The notes: a model not told the origin generated them from the sequence alone. DNA of 64,000 nt from Acetanaerobacterium elongatum (GCF_900103835.1 NZ_FNID01000007.1:1-64000); one strand, 5' to 3'; shown: positions 51,918 to 60,447, numbered from the stretch's first letter. Translations and numbers: made by a program.

Positions 51918-52283
51918 ATGGAAATATTGATACGCAGCCGTTTTGAAAATGTTGAAACCGCAGAAATCTGTGTAAAGCGAATTCGCGAGGCGCACTTGAG
52001 GGTAAAGGAGATTACCCTGTTGCCCCCCAAATACCTTCAGGAGGACAGGGCTTCCGCAGAGGATATCTTACCTCTTATGAACAACATCTATCCCGGTACC
52101 GTCAGGTATGGAAACGGGTTGTTCGGCATGGTCGCAGGAGATGGAGCCCATAGGGAAAAAGATACCGAGTCGGACGTTTTCAGTTCAGATGCCACCGTTG
52201 ATATTGTTGCCGATGCCTTTGATGAGGATAGGATTAGGAGTATTATTATAAACTCCGGCGGAAGAGATACTGTGGTTTATTAA
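51918..52283 (+). CDS. Conserved-looking hypothetical protein, 121 residues
   Basis: Starts MEILIRSRFENVETAEICVK, with GGAGG five bases before the ATG at 51918. The first 40 residues alternate hydrophobic and charged residues in a beta-alpha-beta pattern like proteins that scan for stress or heat-shock 'general stress' domains, and the C terminus ends in IRSIIINSGGRDTVVY, another beta-alpha-beta unit. I do not recognise the family. No signal peptide or membrane segment. It precedes the S1-domain gene on the same strand but is 150 bases away. Confidence 0.6.
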   Translation: MEILIRSRFENVETAEICVKRIREAHLRVKEITLLPPKYLQEDRASAEDILPLMNNIYPGTVRYGNGLFGMVAGDGAHREKDTESDVFSSDATVDIVADAFDEDRIRSIIINSGGRDTVVY

Positions 52284-52435
52284 CCGATAAAAACACCATT
52301 CTTCCCTGCTGCAATGGTCTATTCCCCATATTGCCCCTCATATAAATGTTAATGCAGCTTATGTTGTGTACAGGAAAAGCCAACCTTCAGTGCTCAGTTC
52401 CTTTGCTGATTGTTGGCCCAAGAAAACGGGGGGTA

Positions 52436-53371
52436 ATGGTTAAAATGAGCAGCTATAAACCGGAAGGTCTGTTGCTGGAAACCGCAGAAAACAAACAGCA
52501 TATGCGCAGCGCCGCAGCTCTGCAGGAGGCTTGCCTGACGAACAAAACACTGGAAGCGCGTGCGGTAGTGTGCGACAGCGAGCATAATCTGGTGGTAGAC
52601 CTTGGGATCATGCGTGGCGTTATACCCCGTGAAGAGGGTGCACTAGGTATTATCGATGGTACCGCTAAGGATATTGCCATTATATCAAGGGTAAACAAGG
52701 CCGTTTGCTTCAAGGTATTGAGCCTCGAAGCAGACAGCTCTGGTAAGCCTATAGCCATACTGTCCCGCAGACTGGCTCAGGAGGAATGCAGGCAAAGCTA
52801 TCTGGCTAAGCTGCGCAGCGGCGACGTAATTCCGGCAAGGGTAACCCATCTTGAACCCTTCGGTGCCTTTGTGGATATCGGCTGTGGGATTCCTTCACTT
52901 ATTCCAATCGACAGCATATCCGTTTCGCGTATTATGCACCCAAAGGATCGATTCCGGTGCGGGCAGGATATCTATGCCGTTGTACGCAGCATTGACGAGG
53001 CCGGACGTATCTGCCTTTCACACAAGGAGCTGCTAGGCACTTGGGCGCAAAACTCTATCTTTTTCGCACCCGGGCAGACTGTTGCCGGCATTATTCGTTC
53101 GGTGGAGGAGTATGGCGTTTTTGTAGAGCTTGCCCCTAATCTTGCCGGCCTTGCGGAACTGAAAGAGGATGTTGCCGCCGGGCAGCATGCTAGTGTTTAC
53201 ATAAAATCACTTATCCCCGAAAAGATGAAGGTAAAGCTGATTATTGTTGATTCGTTTGAGGTTAACAACTATACCCCAACCTTCAGCTATTTTATCACCG
53301 AGGGCCATATTGACAGGTTCCAATATTCACCCGACTGTTGCAGCAAGGTGGTTGAAACGGTATTCGAGTAA
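52436..53371 (+). CDS. S1 RNA-binding domain protein
   Basis: A protein of about 311 residues. A first degenerate S1-like region (residues about 45-105, ARAVVCDSEHNLVVDLG) is followed by a clear S1 domain (about 122-195, GDVIPARVTHLEPFGAFVDI) and a third (about 210-280, GQTVAGIIRSVEEYGVFVEL). This resembles short bacterial S1/RpsA-like proteins of Clostridia that bind RNA. The start is uncertain: a GGGGGG tract lies two bases before the ATG at 52436 and 11 before an in-frame ATG at 52445; the frame reaches 52346. Confidence 0.8.
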   Translation: MVKMSSYKPEGLLLETAENKQHMRSAAALQEACLTNKTLEARAVVCDSEHNLVVDLGIMRGVIPREEGALGIIDGTAKDIAIISRVNKAVCFKVLSLEADSSGKPIAILSRRLAQEECRQSYLAKLRSGDVIPARVTHLEPFGAFVDIGCGIPSLIPIDSISVSRIMHPKDRFRCGQDIYAVVRSIDEAGRICLSHKELLGTWAQNSIFFAPGQTVAGIIRSVEEYGVFVELAPNLAGLAELKEDVAAGQHASVYIKSLIPEKMKVKLIIVDSFEVNNYTPTFSYFITEGHIDRFQYSPDCCSKVVETVFE

Positions 53372-53409
53372 TACGCATTATTCAGAAAAAGAACAATAGC
53401 TGTAAAGAC

Positions 53410-53452
53410 ACACAAGGACGACTGCTAATAATGCAATCGTCCTTGTGTTTTT
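53410..53452. terminator. Terminator between S1 and GNAT genes
   Basis: ACACAAGGACGA and TCGTCCTTGTGT form a perfect 12-base stem with five T following on the plus strand; it also precedes the stop of the convergent GNAT gene. Confidence 0.85.
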
Positions 53453-53954
53453 ATAGTAATTTTTCGTAACAATAAAACTTGCCTTTGCGGAAGAATATCT
53501 CCCCGCGGGCAACATAACCCGCGCCGTGATACAGCCTGTTTGAATAAGGGTTTTGCGAAAACGCATCTAACCTAACCGAGGTATAACCCTGCCGTTTGAA
53601 CAGTTCTTCTACCTGAACCAGCAGTTTTTTTGCAATACCCCTATTCTGCAGTCTTGGATCAACGCACACCCGATGTATTACCGCAATCCTTCCATTCGTA
53701 TATTGCCATTGAACCTCTCGATATTCTTCAGACTGCTCTTCGTTTAGCACTGCACAGGCTGCCGGTTGGTCATCCACACTGAAGATATAAAGCTGCTGTT
53801 TCTGTATATCTTCAAGCAAAATGGCTTTATCGGGGTAAAGTTCATCCCATTGGTTGATCCCTATACTGTTCATCTGTACCACTGCGCGGGTGAAGATATC
53901 CCAAACCATTTCAAGCTGCGATGGTTCTGCTACTTGTAAATTCTCAATTATCAT
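53451..53954 (-). CDS. GNAT-family N-acetyltransferase
   Basis: A 167-residue acetyltransferase with AVIHRVCVDPRLQNRGIAKKL (acetyl-CoA pyrophosphate loop, motif A) near residue 90-110 and VRLDAFSQNPYSNRLYHGAGY near residue 130-150. Substrate unknown. It is the last gene of the RHH-ABC exporter operon, starting five bases after the permease stop with only a weak ribosome binding site, so it may be translated by coupling. Confidence 0.83.
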   Translation of the reverse strand: MIIENLQVAEPSQLEMVWDIFTRAVVQMNSIGINQWDELYPDKAILLEDIQKQQLYIFSVDDQPAACAVLNEEQSEEYREVQWQYTNGRIAVIHRVCVDPRLQNRGIAKKLLVQVEELFKRQGYTSVRLDAFSQNPYSNRLYHGAGYVARGEIFFRKGKFYCYEKLL

Positions 53955-53958
53955 AGCT

Positions 53959-55509
53959 TTATGCCAGCTCACTGCTTTCAAACAGACTTCGGCTCAAAAA
54001 TGCCATCAACAAGCTTACGGCCAGATTCATCAACACTATAATCGGCGCTATATAGATAACCGAAAATGCATCCTGCAGGATAATCATCAGGATAACCGCC
54101 GCAATGGCCGACGGTATACCACCCAGCATCGCGAACAAGGAACGCAGAAATGCCAGTGCCACAGCGCTTTTCAGCCCGTTCATCACGCGATAGGAGAGCA
54201 CCTCGGTTAATACAAACACCATTGAAAAGCTTGCAAAGATGATGATATATGCAAGCAGATCTGTCACCGGCGCTTTAAAGACAATTCCGGAAAGCAGTAA
54301 GATTATCGTACCGTTGAACACTGTTTTAAAGAACGACGGCAGAACAGAATACAATACTTTTTTCAGTGAGCTTTCAGGTATCAGGAACACATAGGGCTTT
54401 TTAAAATCCCTGTTCCATGTATCGCTGGTAGATGCCGTGAGTGATATAAACAGAATCATGTAAAAAACAAATACAAAACTCATTTTCATAAAATATGCCA
54501 TCGCAATATATACAAGCCCCGAAATCAGCTCGCGGAATACAAACGCGGTGGAGGTTTTTCGCATTTCAAGTATCTGTTTTGAGAAAAGGGCCGCGGCGCC
54601 CGATTTGAAGGAGCCCTTCTGCACCTTCTTTTTTACCTTGGCTACCGAACGGACATCGTAGTTGTTTGTTTTGGCACTCTCCAGAATCTCGTTGATTTTA
54701 TAGGAATCGCTGAGTGCCTGCTCATAAAAATCAGCCTTGCAGCGCATGATGGCATAGATGAGCAGCAGGTTGGTTCCCAACATCAGCAACAGCGCAGGAA
54801 TGTAGGCGGTAAGGTATTGCTTCTCAATGGTGCCCATTACCCCCCATTTTGCCCAGCCGAACAGCGGAAGGGCATTGTAAAACGGGCTGGAGAAGAATGT
54901 TTTCGCCGCTTCGTAGATATTAAATCCTTTAGAATAGAACACCGCAAGGAAGACAAGTGCAATCAACCCTATAACTGCCCACAGCACATATTTGGACTTC
55001 TTGCGGATTCCCTTATATTCGGTATCCAGAATATAGATATAATAAAAAACAAGGTAGGTAAAGGCAATCAGCAGGCTGGTAAGCAGCAGGGTAAGCAGAT
55101 ATTCACCCACGCCCATACTTGTGCCAGTAAGGAACGGAATGTAGAAGGTAAACATCAAGGCCGTAAGCAGCGAGGTAGGTACTATCTGCAGAATCGCCAT
55201 AAACAAGACATAAGCGGGTTTTATGGGCGCCTGAAACAGAAAGTTTGCATCCTGCAGGGTAAATATACCGTTTTGGTTGGAGGATAGCATCGCATTGGAA
55301 AGCAGTAAACCGATACCCAGCAGAATACAGGAAACAATGATATTCAGGTCGCCGTCGATACCTTTACGCGGGAAGGCAAAGGCGAAGATCATTCCCGTAA
55401 GCATGCCGCCACCCGCAAGTACCGTGATAATTGCGCTTAATGGCTTTGTGAAGGTACGCTTAAGGCCGTTTATATATCTGCGCCAAAGCAGGTACAGAAT
55501 CGATTTCAT
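53959..55509 (-). CDS. ABC exporter permease (ABC-2-type, large)
   Basis: A 516-residue membrane protein with about 12 helices, matching the large 'ABC exporter' permease family that pairs with a separate ATPase. It overlaps the ATPase gene by four bases (ATGA). The substrate is unknown; no peptide, lantibiotic or self-immunity gene is adjacent. Such clostridial exporters are sometimes linked to antimicrobial resistance or sporulation, but nothing here identifies the cargo. Confidence 0.85.
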   Translation of the reverse strand: MKSILYLLWRRYINGLKRTFTKPLSAIITVLAGGGMLTGMIFAFAFPRKGIDGDLNIIVSCILLGIGLLLSNAMLSSNQNGIFTLQDANFLFQAPIKPAYVLFMAILQIVPTSLLTALMFTFYIPFLTGTSMGVGEYLLTLLLTSLLIAFTYLVFYYIYILDTEYKGIRKKSKYVLWAVIGLIALVFLAVFYSKGFNIYEAAKTFFSSPFYNALPLFGWAKWGVMGTIEKQYLTAYIPALLLMLGTNLLLIYAIMRCKADFYEQALSDSYKINEILESAKTNNYDVRSVAKVKKKVQKGSFKSGAAALFSKQILEMRKTSTAFVFRELISGLVYIAMAYFMKMSFVFVFYMILFISLTASTSDTWNRDFKKPYVFLIPESSLKKVLYSVLPSFFKTVFNGTIILLLSGIVFKAPVTDLLAYIIIFASFSMVFVLTEVLSYRVMNGLKSAVALAFLRSLFAMLGGIPSAIAAVILMIILQDAFSVIYIAPIIVLMNLAVSLLMAFLSRSLFESSELA

Positions 55510-56207
55510 TCCTGCACCCCTCCTGTTAAGGAGAAGAACAGCTCTTTAAGAGGCTGTTCGCCCAGCGCTTCACGGGTGATCTCACTTAAAATGGTGCCCT
55601 TGCTCATGATAAGCGCCCTATCCCAGATGCTTTCGATGGTATCGATAATATGTGTACTAATCAGCACGCTGATACCTTGTTCCTTGAGCTCGGTAAACAT
55701 CTTAAGAACCTCTTCAATGGCTTTGGGGTCCAGCCCCACCAGCGGCTCGTCAAAGATTACAGCCTTTGGCTGCGGCAGCAGTGCTGCAGCTATACTGAGT
55801 TTTTGCGTCATACCCTTGGAAAGCTCGCGCGAGAGCTTATCCTTTTTATCCAGTATCTCAAGACGCTCCAGCAGGGCATCTCCGCGCTGCTGCCAGCCAT
55901 CCTCCAGCCGGTAGGCACGCGCGATAAACTCCAGATGCTCACCTACGGTAAGCAGATCGTACAGTGCAGGCACCTCGGGGATATAGCCGAGGATTCGTTT
56001 TGCCTCCAGGCTTTTATTGTGGAAGGAGCAGATGTCTATCTGGCCGCTGTATTTTAACAGCCCCGCTATGCATTTAATAGCGGTAGACTTCCCTGCCCCG
56101 TTCGGGCCAAGGATTACGGTAATCTCCCCGGGGTGGGCGGTAAAGCTGATATTATCAACCGCCGTAAGCTTTTCATACTTTTTTGTAAGTTCCTTCACTG
56201 TAATCAT
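55506..56207 (-). CDS. ABC transporter ATP-binding protein
   Basis: A 233-residue ATPase with Walker A GPNGAGKST (residues about 34-42), signature LSKGMTQKLSI, Walker B KAVIFDEPLVGLDP and the switch histidine in STHIIDT. It energises the permease encoded immediately downstream. It lies 36 bases after the RHH regulator gene, probably in the same transcript. Confidence 0.93.
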   Translation of the reverse strand: MITVKELTKKYEKLTAVDNISFTAHPGEITVILGPNGAGKSTAIKCIAGLLKYSGQIDICSFHNKSLEAKRILGYIPEVPALYDLLTVGEHLEFIARAYRLEDGWQQRGDALLERLEILDKKDKLSRELSKGMTQKLSIAAALLPQPKAVIFDEPLVGLDPKAIEEVLKMFTELKEQGISVLISTHIIDTIESIWDRALIMSKGTILSEITREALGEQPLKELFFSLTGGVQE

Positions 56208-56243
56208 TCAAAACAGTCCTTTCTTTATGCCATGTATATATCT

Positions 56244-56747
56244 CTAGTGTTTGTTATCCGCAATGTTCAAAAGAGCACTTTTTACCTCTTCTGATGCCTT
56301 AATAACACCATACACCTTTGCTTTTTTAAAGGTTTCTTTCACAAGCTCAACAGACACATCTTTTGTTATAACGAGCATACCGACTATTGTTGCTTCAATT
56401 TTGCGACCTGATATTTTTACACTCTCAAGGTAAGCCTTATCAAAAACAAACATACCGGTTCCCGCAAAGCTGTATCCTCCGCGACTTGCGGGATTGATTT
56501 TTTCAACCTCCTGCACTGCCTGTGTCGCTTCATCGTTAACCTTGTTAAGCTCCGAAACAACCTTATCCATTCTGAACAGGTTGGTAGACTTTATGCGCTG
56601 CAGATCATCCCCATGTGTCGACAGCATGGTGCGTATTGCGGTACGGATAAAATCCGAACGGTTGGAGTAAAAGCCCTGATCCACCAAAAGGTCAATCTGT
56701 CCCAGGTCTACAGCACCTAAATTGATTGTAATTTTCTCGGTATCCAT
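56244..56747 (-). CDS. Ribbon-helix-helix (CopG-type) regulator with C-terminal domain
   Basis: A 167-residue protein. Residues 1-48 form a ribbon-helix-helix DNA-binding domain (ITINLGAVDLGQIDLLVDQG, YSNRSDFIRTAIRTML). A helical linker is followed by a beta-rich C-terminal domain (about 95-160; GMFVFDKAYLESVKISGRKI, VVGVIKASEEVKSALL-like end) that I cannot assign; it lacks the His/Cys nickel ligands of NikR. It is the first gene of an operon with an ABC exporter and a GNAT gene, and its promoter overlaps an inverted repeat, indicating autoregulation. Confidence 0.8.
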   Translation of the reverse strand: MDTEKITINLGAVDLGQIDLLVDQGFYSNRSDFIRTAIRTMLSTHGDDLQRIKSTNLFRMDKVVSELNKVNDEATQAVQEVEKINPASRGGYSFAGTGMFVFDKAYLESVKISGRKIEATIVGMLVITKDVSVELVKETFKKAKVYGVIKASEEVKSALLNIADNKH

Positions 56748-56748
56748 C

Positions 56749-56818
56749 TATATACCCTCCATATATCATCCAAGCACCATCCATATGGAGTATATCACTA
56801 TCGAATTGCCTCTGTCAA
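56749..56818 (-). promoter_or_regulatory. Promoter and operator dyad of the RHH-ABC operon
   Basis: On the minus strand TTGACA (56818-56813) and TATACT (56794-56789) are 18 bases apart. The arms ATATAC(C)CTCCATAT (56749-56766) and ATATGGAGTATAT (56783-56796) form an inverted repeat covering the -10 and transcription start, a strong candidate binding site for the RHH protein. Confidence 0.72.
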
Positions 56819-56885
56819 TTATTTCTTTCTTTCAATAATAAGTTTGGCAGGCTGATTAAATTATCAGTCTGCCAAAGTAAAAAAT

Positions 56886-58241
56886 CTATTCAAGCAGTAT
56901 AAAATCTCTGAGTGCATTGATGTATAGGGCAGCCATAAATTCAACCGGCATAGAAACCGCCAGCATGGTAAGCAGCCGCTTGTTCTGTACAAGCCTTTCT
57001 TCATCGGTAAGGCAAGAAAGAATATACATCATCCTGTTCGGGGCAGAAATAGGTGAAACGGCCCGGGTGATATTGGTAAGGCACTCCTTTACCGAGAGTG
57101 CCGGGTTCACATCCAGGTTCAGTTCAGAGTATGGCAGTCTGGCATAACGTACCAGCTGATTCATCAGCCTGAGGTTGAAGGTTTCAAAAGAGTACGGCTC
57201 CATCGGGCTGATATCCAGCAGCTCCCCCGCCGCCTCTGCAGCCGCAGTAACGATGTCGGCCTCCGACAGATCTTTACTGCCGCAGCGCCTTCTGGCGGCT
57301 TTTAAAACCGCAAACTGGGCAATGTATTCATGTGCACCGCTAAACCTTTGAGAGAATGTCGGCGAAACAGTCGCCCGGATATTGAAATTGAGTTTAATGA
57401 AAAATGTCATAAACAATTCAAGAATACGATGAGCATTCTTTTCCGCGTCACCCTTGAAAAAGGTGTACATAAACCCGTCATATTGCCCGAAATACTTTAA
57501 GCAGTCGTAATACCCCAATGCAATATTCCGCTTGGCACGGCTTCCGTCAAACACCAACATGGCACCTAAATCCCACTTAGGTTCAATTACATCGAGCTTT
57601 ATTGAGGGATAATGTGAGAGTTTTTCAACGCCTACTGCCTTGAGCTTGACAGCTATTACCTCCTCAGCGCCCGCCTTCACCGCAAGGTTGATGGGGGTGT
57701 TGTCATAATATCCGCCGTCGACATACAGCCTGCCGTCTATCTCGTGGCTGTGCATTGCCGGGAAGGCCGACGAGCTTGCAACAAGGTAATCAATCAACCT
57801 GCCGCTGGGAATATCGCCTATGTAAAGCTGATGGGGTTTTAATGTCGGCACCTCAACCGTTACAAGACCGAAGTTAACCGGTGAGTTCCTTATTTTTTCT
57901 TCATCTATCACCTGCAGTAGCAGCTTCTGCAAAGGCGCACTGCTTACGCCGCGCGTTTTAAAGGCCTCCTTGGCAAAGGAGTTCAGCAGGCCGAACATCC
58001 CCTCCACCGTTTGGGTATCCTGCGTAATCTCAAGGTCAAGGATGTGACTGGTATCAATCCTTTCCCACATTTCATAGGCAAGATCAATATCTCCCTGTGC
58101 CATCATCGCACCGTTTAATGAGCCAACTGAGGTACCGGTAACAATTTCGTAGGATATCCCCAGCTCCTGCAGTGCTTTCCATACCCCAATCTCGTACGAG
58201 CCTCTGGCCCCACCGCCGCTTAAGACTACCGCACGCTTCAT
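56886..58241 (-). CDS. Patatin-like phospholipase
   Basis: A 451-residue protein with the oxyanion loop GGGARGSYEIGVWKAL near residue 10-25, nucleophile GTSVGSLNG (serine near 46) and the catalytic aspartate in YVDGGYYDNTP near residue 175. Patatin lipases act as Ser-Asp dyad acyl hydrolases on phospholipids or neutral lipids. The last 200 residues are a helical region without membrane segments. Start at 58241 has GGAGGG seven bases upstream. It ends 20 bases before TRIC-family gene's stop. Confidence 0.85.
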   Translation of the reverse strand: MKRAVVLSGGGARGSYEIGVWKALQELGISYEIVTGTSVGSLNGAMMAQGDIDLAYEMWERIDTSHILDLEITQDTQTVEGMFGLLNSFAKEAFKTRGVSSAPLQKLLLQVIDEEKIRNSPVNFGLVTVEVPTLKPHQLYIGDIPSGRLIDYLVASSSAFPAMHSHEIDGRLYVDGGYYDNTPINLAVKAGAEEVIAVKLKAVGVEKLSHYPSIKLDVIEPKWDLGAMLVFDGSRAKRNIALGYYDCLKYFGQYDGFMYTFFKGDAEKNAHRILELFMTFFIKLNFNIRATVSPTFSQRFSGAHEYIAQFAVLKAARRRCGSKDLSEADIVTAAAEAAGELLDISPMEPYSFETFNLRLMNQLVRYARLPYSELNLDVNPALSVKECLTNITRAVSPISAPNRMMYILSCLTDEERLVQNKRLLTMLAVSMPVEFMAALYINALRDFILLE

Positions 58242-58261
58242 ATCCGTTCCCTCCAATAAGG

Positions 58262-58861
58262 TTAATTGATAATTCTGGGTAAATCAAGCTTATAATAAAC
58301 CGCCAGCAAACGTATAACGAGTATTACCGTTACCGACAGATAGGCTGCCGCCGCCTCGTTGATAAGCGGCGTAAACACCCAAAGGCAGATCGCACCCACT
58401 AGAGCCGCCAGGGCATAAATCTCGCGCCGGAAGATAACCGGCACCTCCTTGGAAAGCATATCTCTTAATACTCCCCCACCAACCCCCGTTATCACCGACA
58501 TAAACAGAAAGGCCAGCAGGTTTAGATTCATATCGATTGCCTTTATTCCCGCATCAACGGTAAAAACCGCAAGACCGATGGCATCGAAGACGGTTAATGC
58601 CCAAGGCCAACGCAGGCTGGGGCCAACAGTTGAGATAAAAATTACGGCAAGCAATATGAGGACATAATAATCATAGTTTGAAAACGCAGCGGGAATGCCT
58701 CTATCCATAATTACATCGCGCAGTACACCGCCGCCGAGGGCCGTTACCGAGGCAAGGATGAACACTCCGATGATATCCATATGTTTTTTTACCGCAGTGA
58801 TAGCGCCCGATATAGCAAAAACGAAGATGCCTATCGGCTCAAATATATCGAAGATTGTCAT
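58262..58861 (-). CDS. TRIC/UPF0126-type membrane channel family protein
   Basis: A 199-residue membrane protein with two repeats of three helices, each ending in GGGVLRD (GGGVLRDVIMDRGIP near residue 45, GGGVLRDMLSKEVP near 130). That is the bacterial TRIC family of homotrimeric cation channels. A short basic tail follows. It is on the same strand as, and just upstream of, the patatin gene. Physiological role in bacteria is unclear. A repeat of family 2 lies in the DNA upstream. Confidence 0.88.
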   Translation of the reverse strand: MTIFDIFEPIGIFVFAISGAITAVKKHMDIIGVFILASVTALGGGVLRDVIMDRGIPAAFSNYDYYVLILLAVIFISTVGPSLRWPWALTVFDAIGLAVFTVDAGIKAIDMNLNLLAFLFMSVITGVGGGVLRDMLSKEVPVIFRREIYALAALVGAICLWVFTPLINEAAAAYLSVTVILVIRLLAVYYKLDLPRIIN

Positions 58862-58930
58862 AGCGGATGAAGCTTTCCTTTCTTTTCATAGTACATACAT
58901 CTTTTAAAGAAGTGACAATCATAGGTATAA

Positions 58931-59014
58931 AATTTGAAAGATAAACCTTTCAAACTAGGGATTTGTGCTTTTCAATCAACGACCGAAATTTTGGCAAAAG
59001 CCGAAACCGCACAA
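58931..59014 (+). repeat. Palindromic repeat, family 2, copy B
   Basis: AATTTGAAAGATAAACCTTT (hairpin I), then CTAGGGATTTGTGCTTTTC and GCCGAAACCGCACAA. The order and spacing match the minus strand of copy A (6202-6088), but the inner 30-base hairpin of copy A is absent. It fills much of the 313-base gap between the TRIC-family gene and the rubrerythrin gene. Confidence 0.72.
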
Positions 59015-59124
59015 TTTCCATAAAGGAATGGTTATAATTACTGAAGCTTAATAAGAATCGTTCATAGCAAGATTATAACCTTTTCTGTAAAAAAGACAAT
59101 AACCAATTGCGTTGCTGTATAGTC

Positions 59125-59152
59125 TTTACAAGCTTGTTTAAACTAGTAATAC
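59125..59152 (+). promoter_or_regulatory. Probable promoter of rubrerythrin gene
   Basis: TTTACA (59125-59130) and TAATAC (59147-59152) with 16-base spacing, a moderate match, 23 bases before the start codon. No PerR-type box was recognised. Confidence 0.5.
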
Positions 59153-59174
59153 AAAACATTAGGGGGTTTTTATT

Positions 59175-59714
59175 TTGGAACTACAGGGCTCAAAAACCGA
59201 AAAAAATCTGCTTGCCGCCTTTGCAGGAGAAGCGCAGGCTTGGGCTAAATACAGCTACTATGAATCGCAGGCCAAGGCAGACGGCTTAAATATGATTTCA
59301 GAGGTATTTAAGAAAACCGCAGATAACGAGGCTGCACACGCAAAGATATGGTTTCGCCAGCTTCACGACAACAGCGTTCCCCCAACTGTCAATAACCTAA
59401 TCGATGCCATTGCGGGTGAACACTACGAATGGAGCGAGATGTATGCCCAGTTTGCCCAAACCGCGCGGGACGAGGGCTTTACGCGAATCGCTGCACTGTT
59501 TGAAGGGGTTCTTGCTATTGAGCGGGCTCATGAAGAAAGATACCAAAAGAACCTAAATGACGTAAACAACAACAAGGTATACAGTAAGGATGGCGAGATT
59601 GCCTGGATCTGCTCGAACTGCGGACACGTTCATTACGGAAAGGAAGCCCCCGCGGTATGCCCCGTTTGTGAGCACCCCAAAGCCTACTTTCAGCCCAAAA
59701 CGGAAAATAACTAG
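59175..59714 (+). CDS. Rubrerythrin
   Basis: A 179-residue protein: a ferritin-like diiron domain (residues about 5-140; EKNLLAAFAGEAQAWAKYSYY, ADNEAAHAKIWF, AGEHYEWSEMYA, GVLAIERAHEERY) and a C-terminal rubredoxin domain (CSNCGHVHYGKEAPAVCPVC). It reduces peroxide in anaerobes using rubredoxin-like electron flow. The TTG start at 59175 has GGGGG nine bases upstream. It is followed by two small genes of unknown function. Confidence 0.93.
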   Translation: MELQGSKTEKNLLAAFAGEAQAWAKYSYYESQAKADGLNMISEVFKKTADNEAAHAKIWFRQLHDNSVPPTVNNLIDAIAGEHYEWSEMYAQFAQTARDEGFTRIAALFEGVLAIERAHEERYQKNLNDVNNNKVYSKDGEIAWICSNCGHVHYGKEAPAVCPVCEHPKAYFQPKTENN

Positions 59715-59717
59715 GCG

Positions 59718-60143
59718 ATGAACAGCGATTGTGAGGTTCTGTGTTGCCTTTATTTCTCTGCCGAAGACCAAATCAAAAGCTTTAACACCTTACTAAAACA
59801 GGAGTATTCCGCAGCGCTAACCTATGTAGTGGCCAGCCAATTAAGGATAGCCAAGCAGACGAAGCAGGATGCCAAAAGTGCACTTGAGCGCATGGATGTT
59901 TCGCTAACCGAACTGAAGGAATCGGCTGTATACCGTAAACCGGCAGTGCAAGCAGCAAAGCAAGCAGAAAAGGATGAAATGATTCTGGCTGAAGCGTTAA
60001 TTAAAGACACAACAGCACATGTGATATACATCAGCCGAAGCTTGAACGAATACAGCGACTGCAGTGCAAGTGTTAAAAGAATGGCAGAAAAGACGATTGA
60101 GCTTGATAATTTATTTATGGCAAGGCTACGGGGATTTTTATAA
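59718..60143 (+). CDS. Unknown 141-residue helical protein downstream of rubrerythrin
   Basis: Begins MNSDCEVLCCLYFSAEDQIK, with the start four bases after the rubrerythrin stop. The rest is largely helical and charged, with no membrane segment. The internal part (TLLKQEYSAALTYVVASQLR and SALERMDVSLTELKES) resembles short ferritin-like or DUF892-type helices but lacks the full metal-ligand pattern I would need to claim that. Overlap in transcription with rubrerythrin suggests a redox or stress role. Confidence 0.6.
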   Translation: MNSDCEVLCCLYFSAEDQIKSFNTLLKQEYSAALTYVVASQLRIAKQTKQDAKSALERMDVSLTELKESAVYRKPAVQAAKQAEKDEMILAEALIKDTTAHVIYISRSLNEYSDCSASVKRMAEKTIELDNLFMARLRGFL

Positions 60144-60215
60144 ACTGTTACTGCAGGGCGTTTTTATAGGATTTGTATCAAAACCACGAATATCAAAGAA
60201 AGGTATGACAATAAA

Positions 60216-60389
60216 ATGAAGGGGAACCCTGTTAAGAAAAACAATGCTAGCCACAGGCATGCACCGGAAGAACCCGCCTGTTCCGGTACAAACCTTTATC
60301 AGCGGCAGAAACCGCAAGGTAAAACGTTACCCATACTTTCAAACAGTGATGTAGAGTTTTCAAAAGAGTTTGAGGCAGATAACCAATAA
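60216..60389 (+). CDS. Small 57-residue protein, unknown
   Basis: An ATG at 60216 opens 57 codons: MKGNPVKKNNASHRHAPEEP then ACSGTNLYQRQKPQGKTLPI and a tail LSNSDVEFSKEFEADNQ. It is basic at the N terminus and acidic at the C terminus, with one cysteine and no membrane segment. AAAGG lies about 12 bases before the ATG, on the long side. A perfect terminator follows four bases after the stop, so it is probably the last gene of the rubrerythrin transcript. Function unknown. Confidence 0.5.
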   Translation: MKGNPVKKNNASHRHAPEEPACSGTNLYQRQKPQGKTLPILSNSDVEFSKEFEADNQ

Positions 60390-60393
60390 CATT

Positions 60394-60440
60394 AAGGGCC
60401 TGAGTGGATGGAAAGCATCCCTCAGGCCCTTCTTGTTTTT
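60394..60440 (+). terminator. Terminator of the rubrerythrin operon
   Basis: AAGGGCCTGAG and CTCAGGCCCTT form a perfect 11-base stem, followed by TCTTGTTTTT. It also stands 8 bases past the stop of the convergent transketolase gene. Confidence 0.85.
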
Positions 60441-60447
60441 ACAGCTA

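Noticed and set aside
56244-56747. NikR nickel regulator
   Set aside because: The N-terminal ribbon-helix-helix fits, but the C-terminal domain lacks the histidine and cysteine nickel ligands and is longer.
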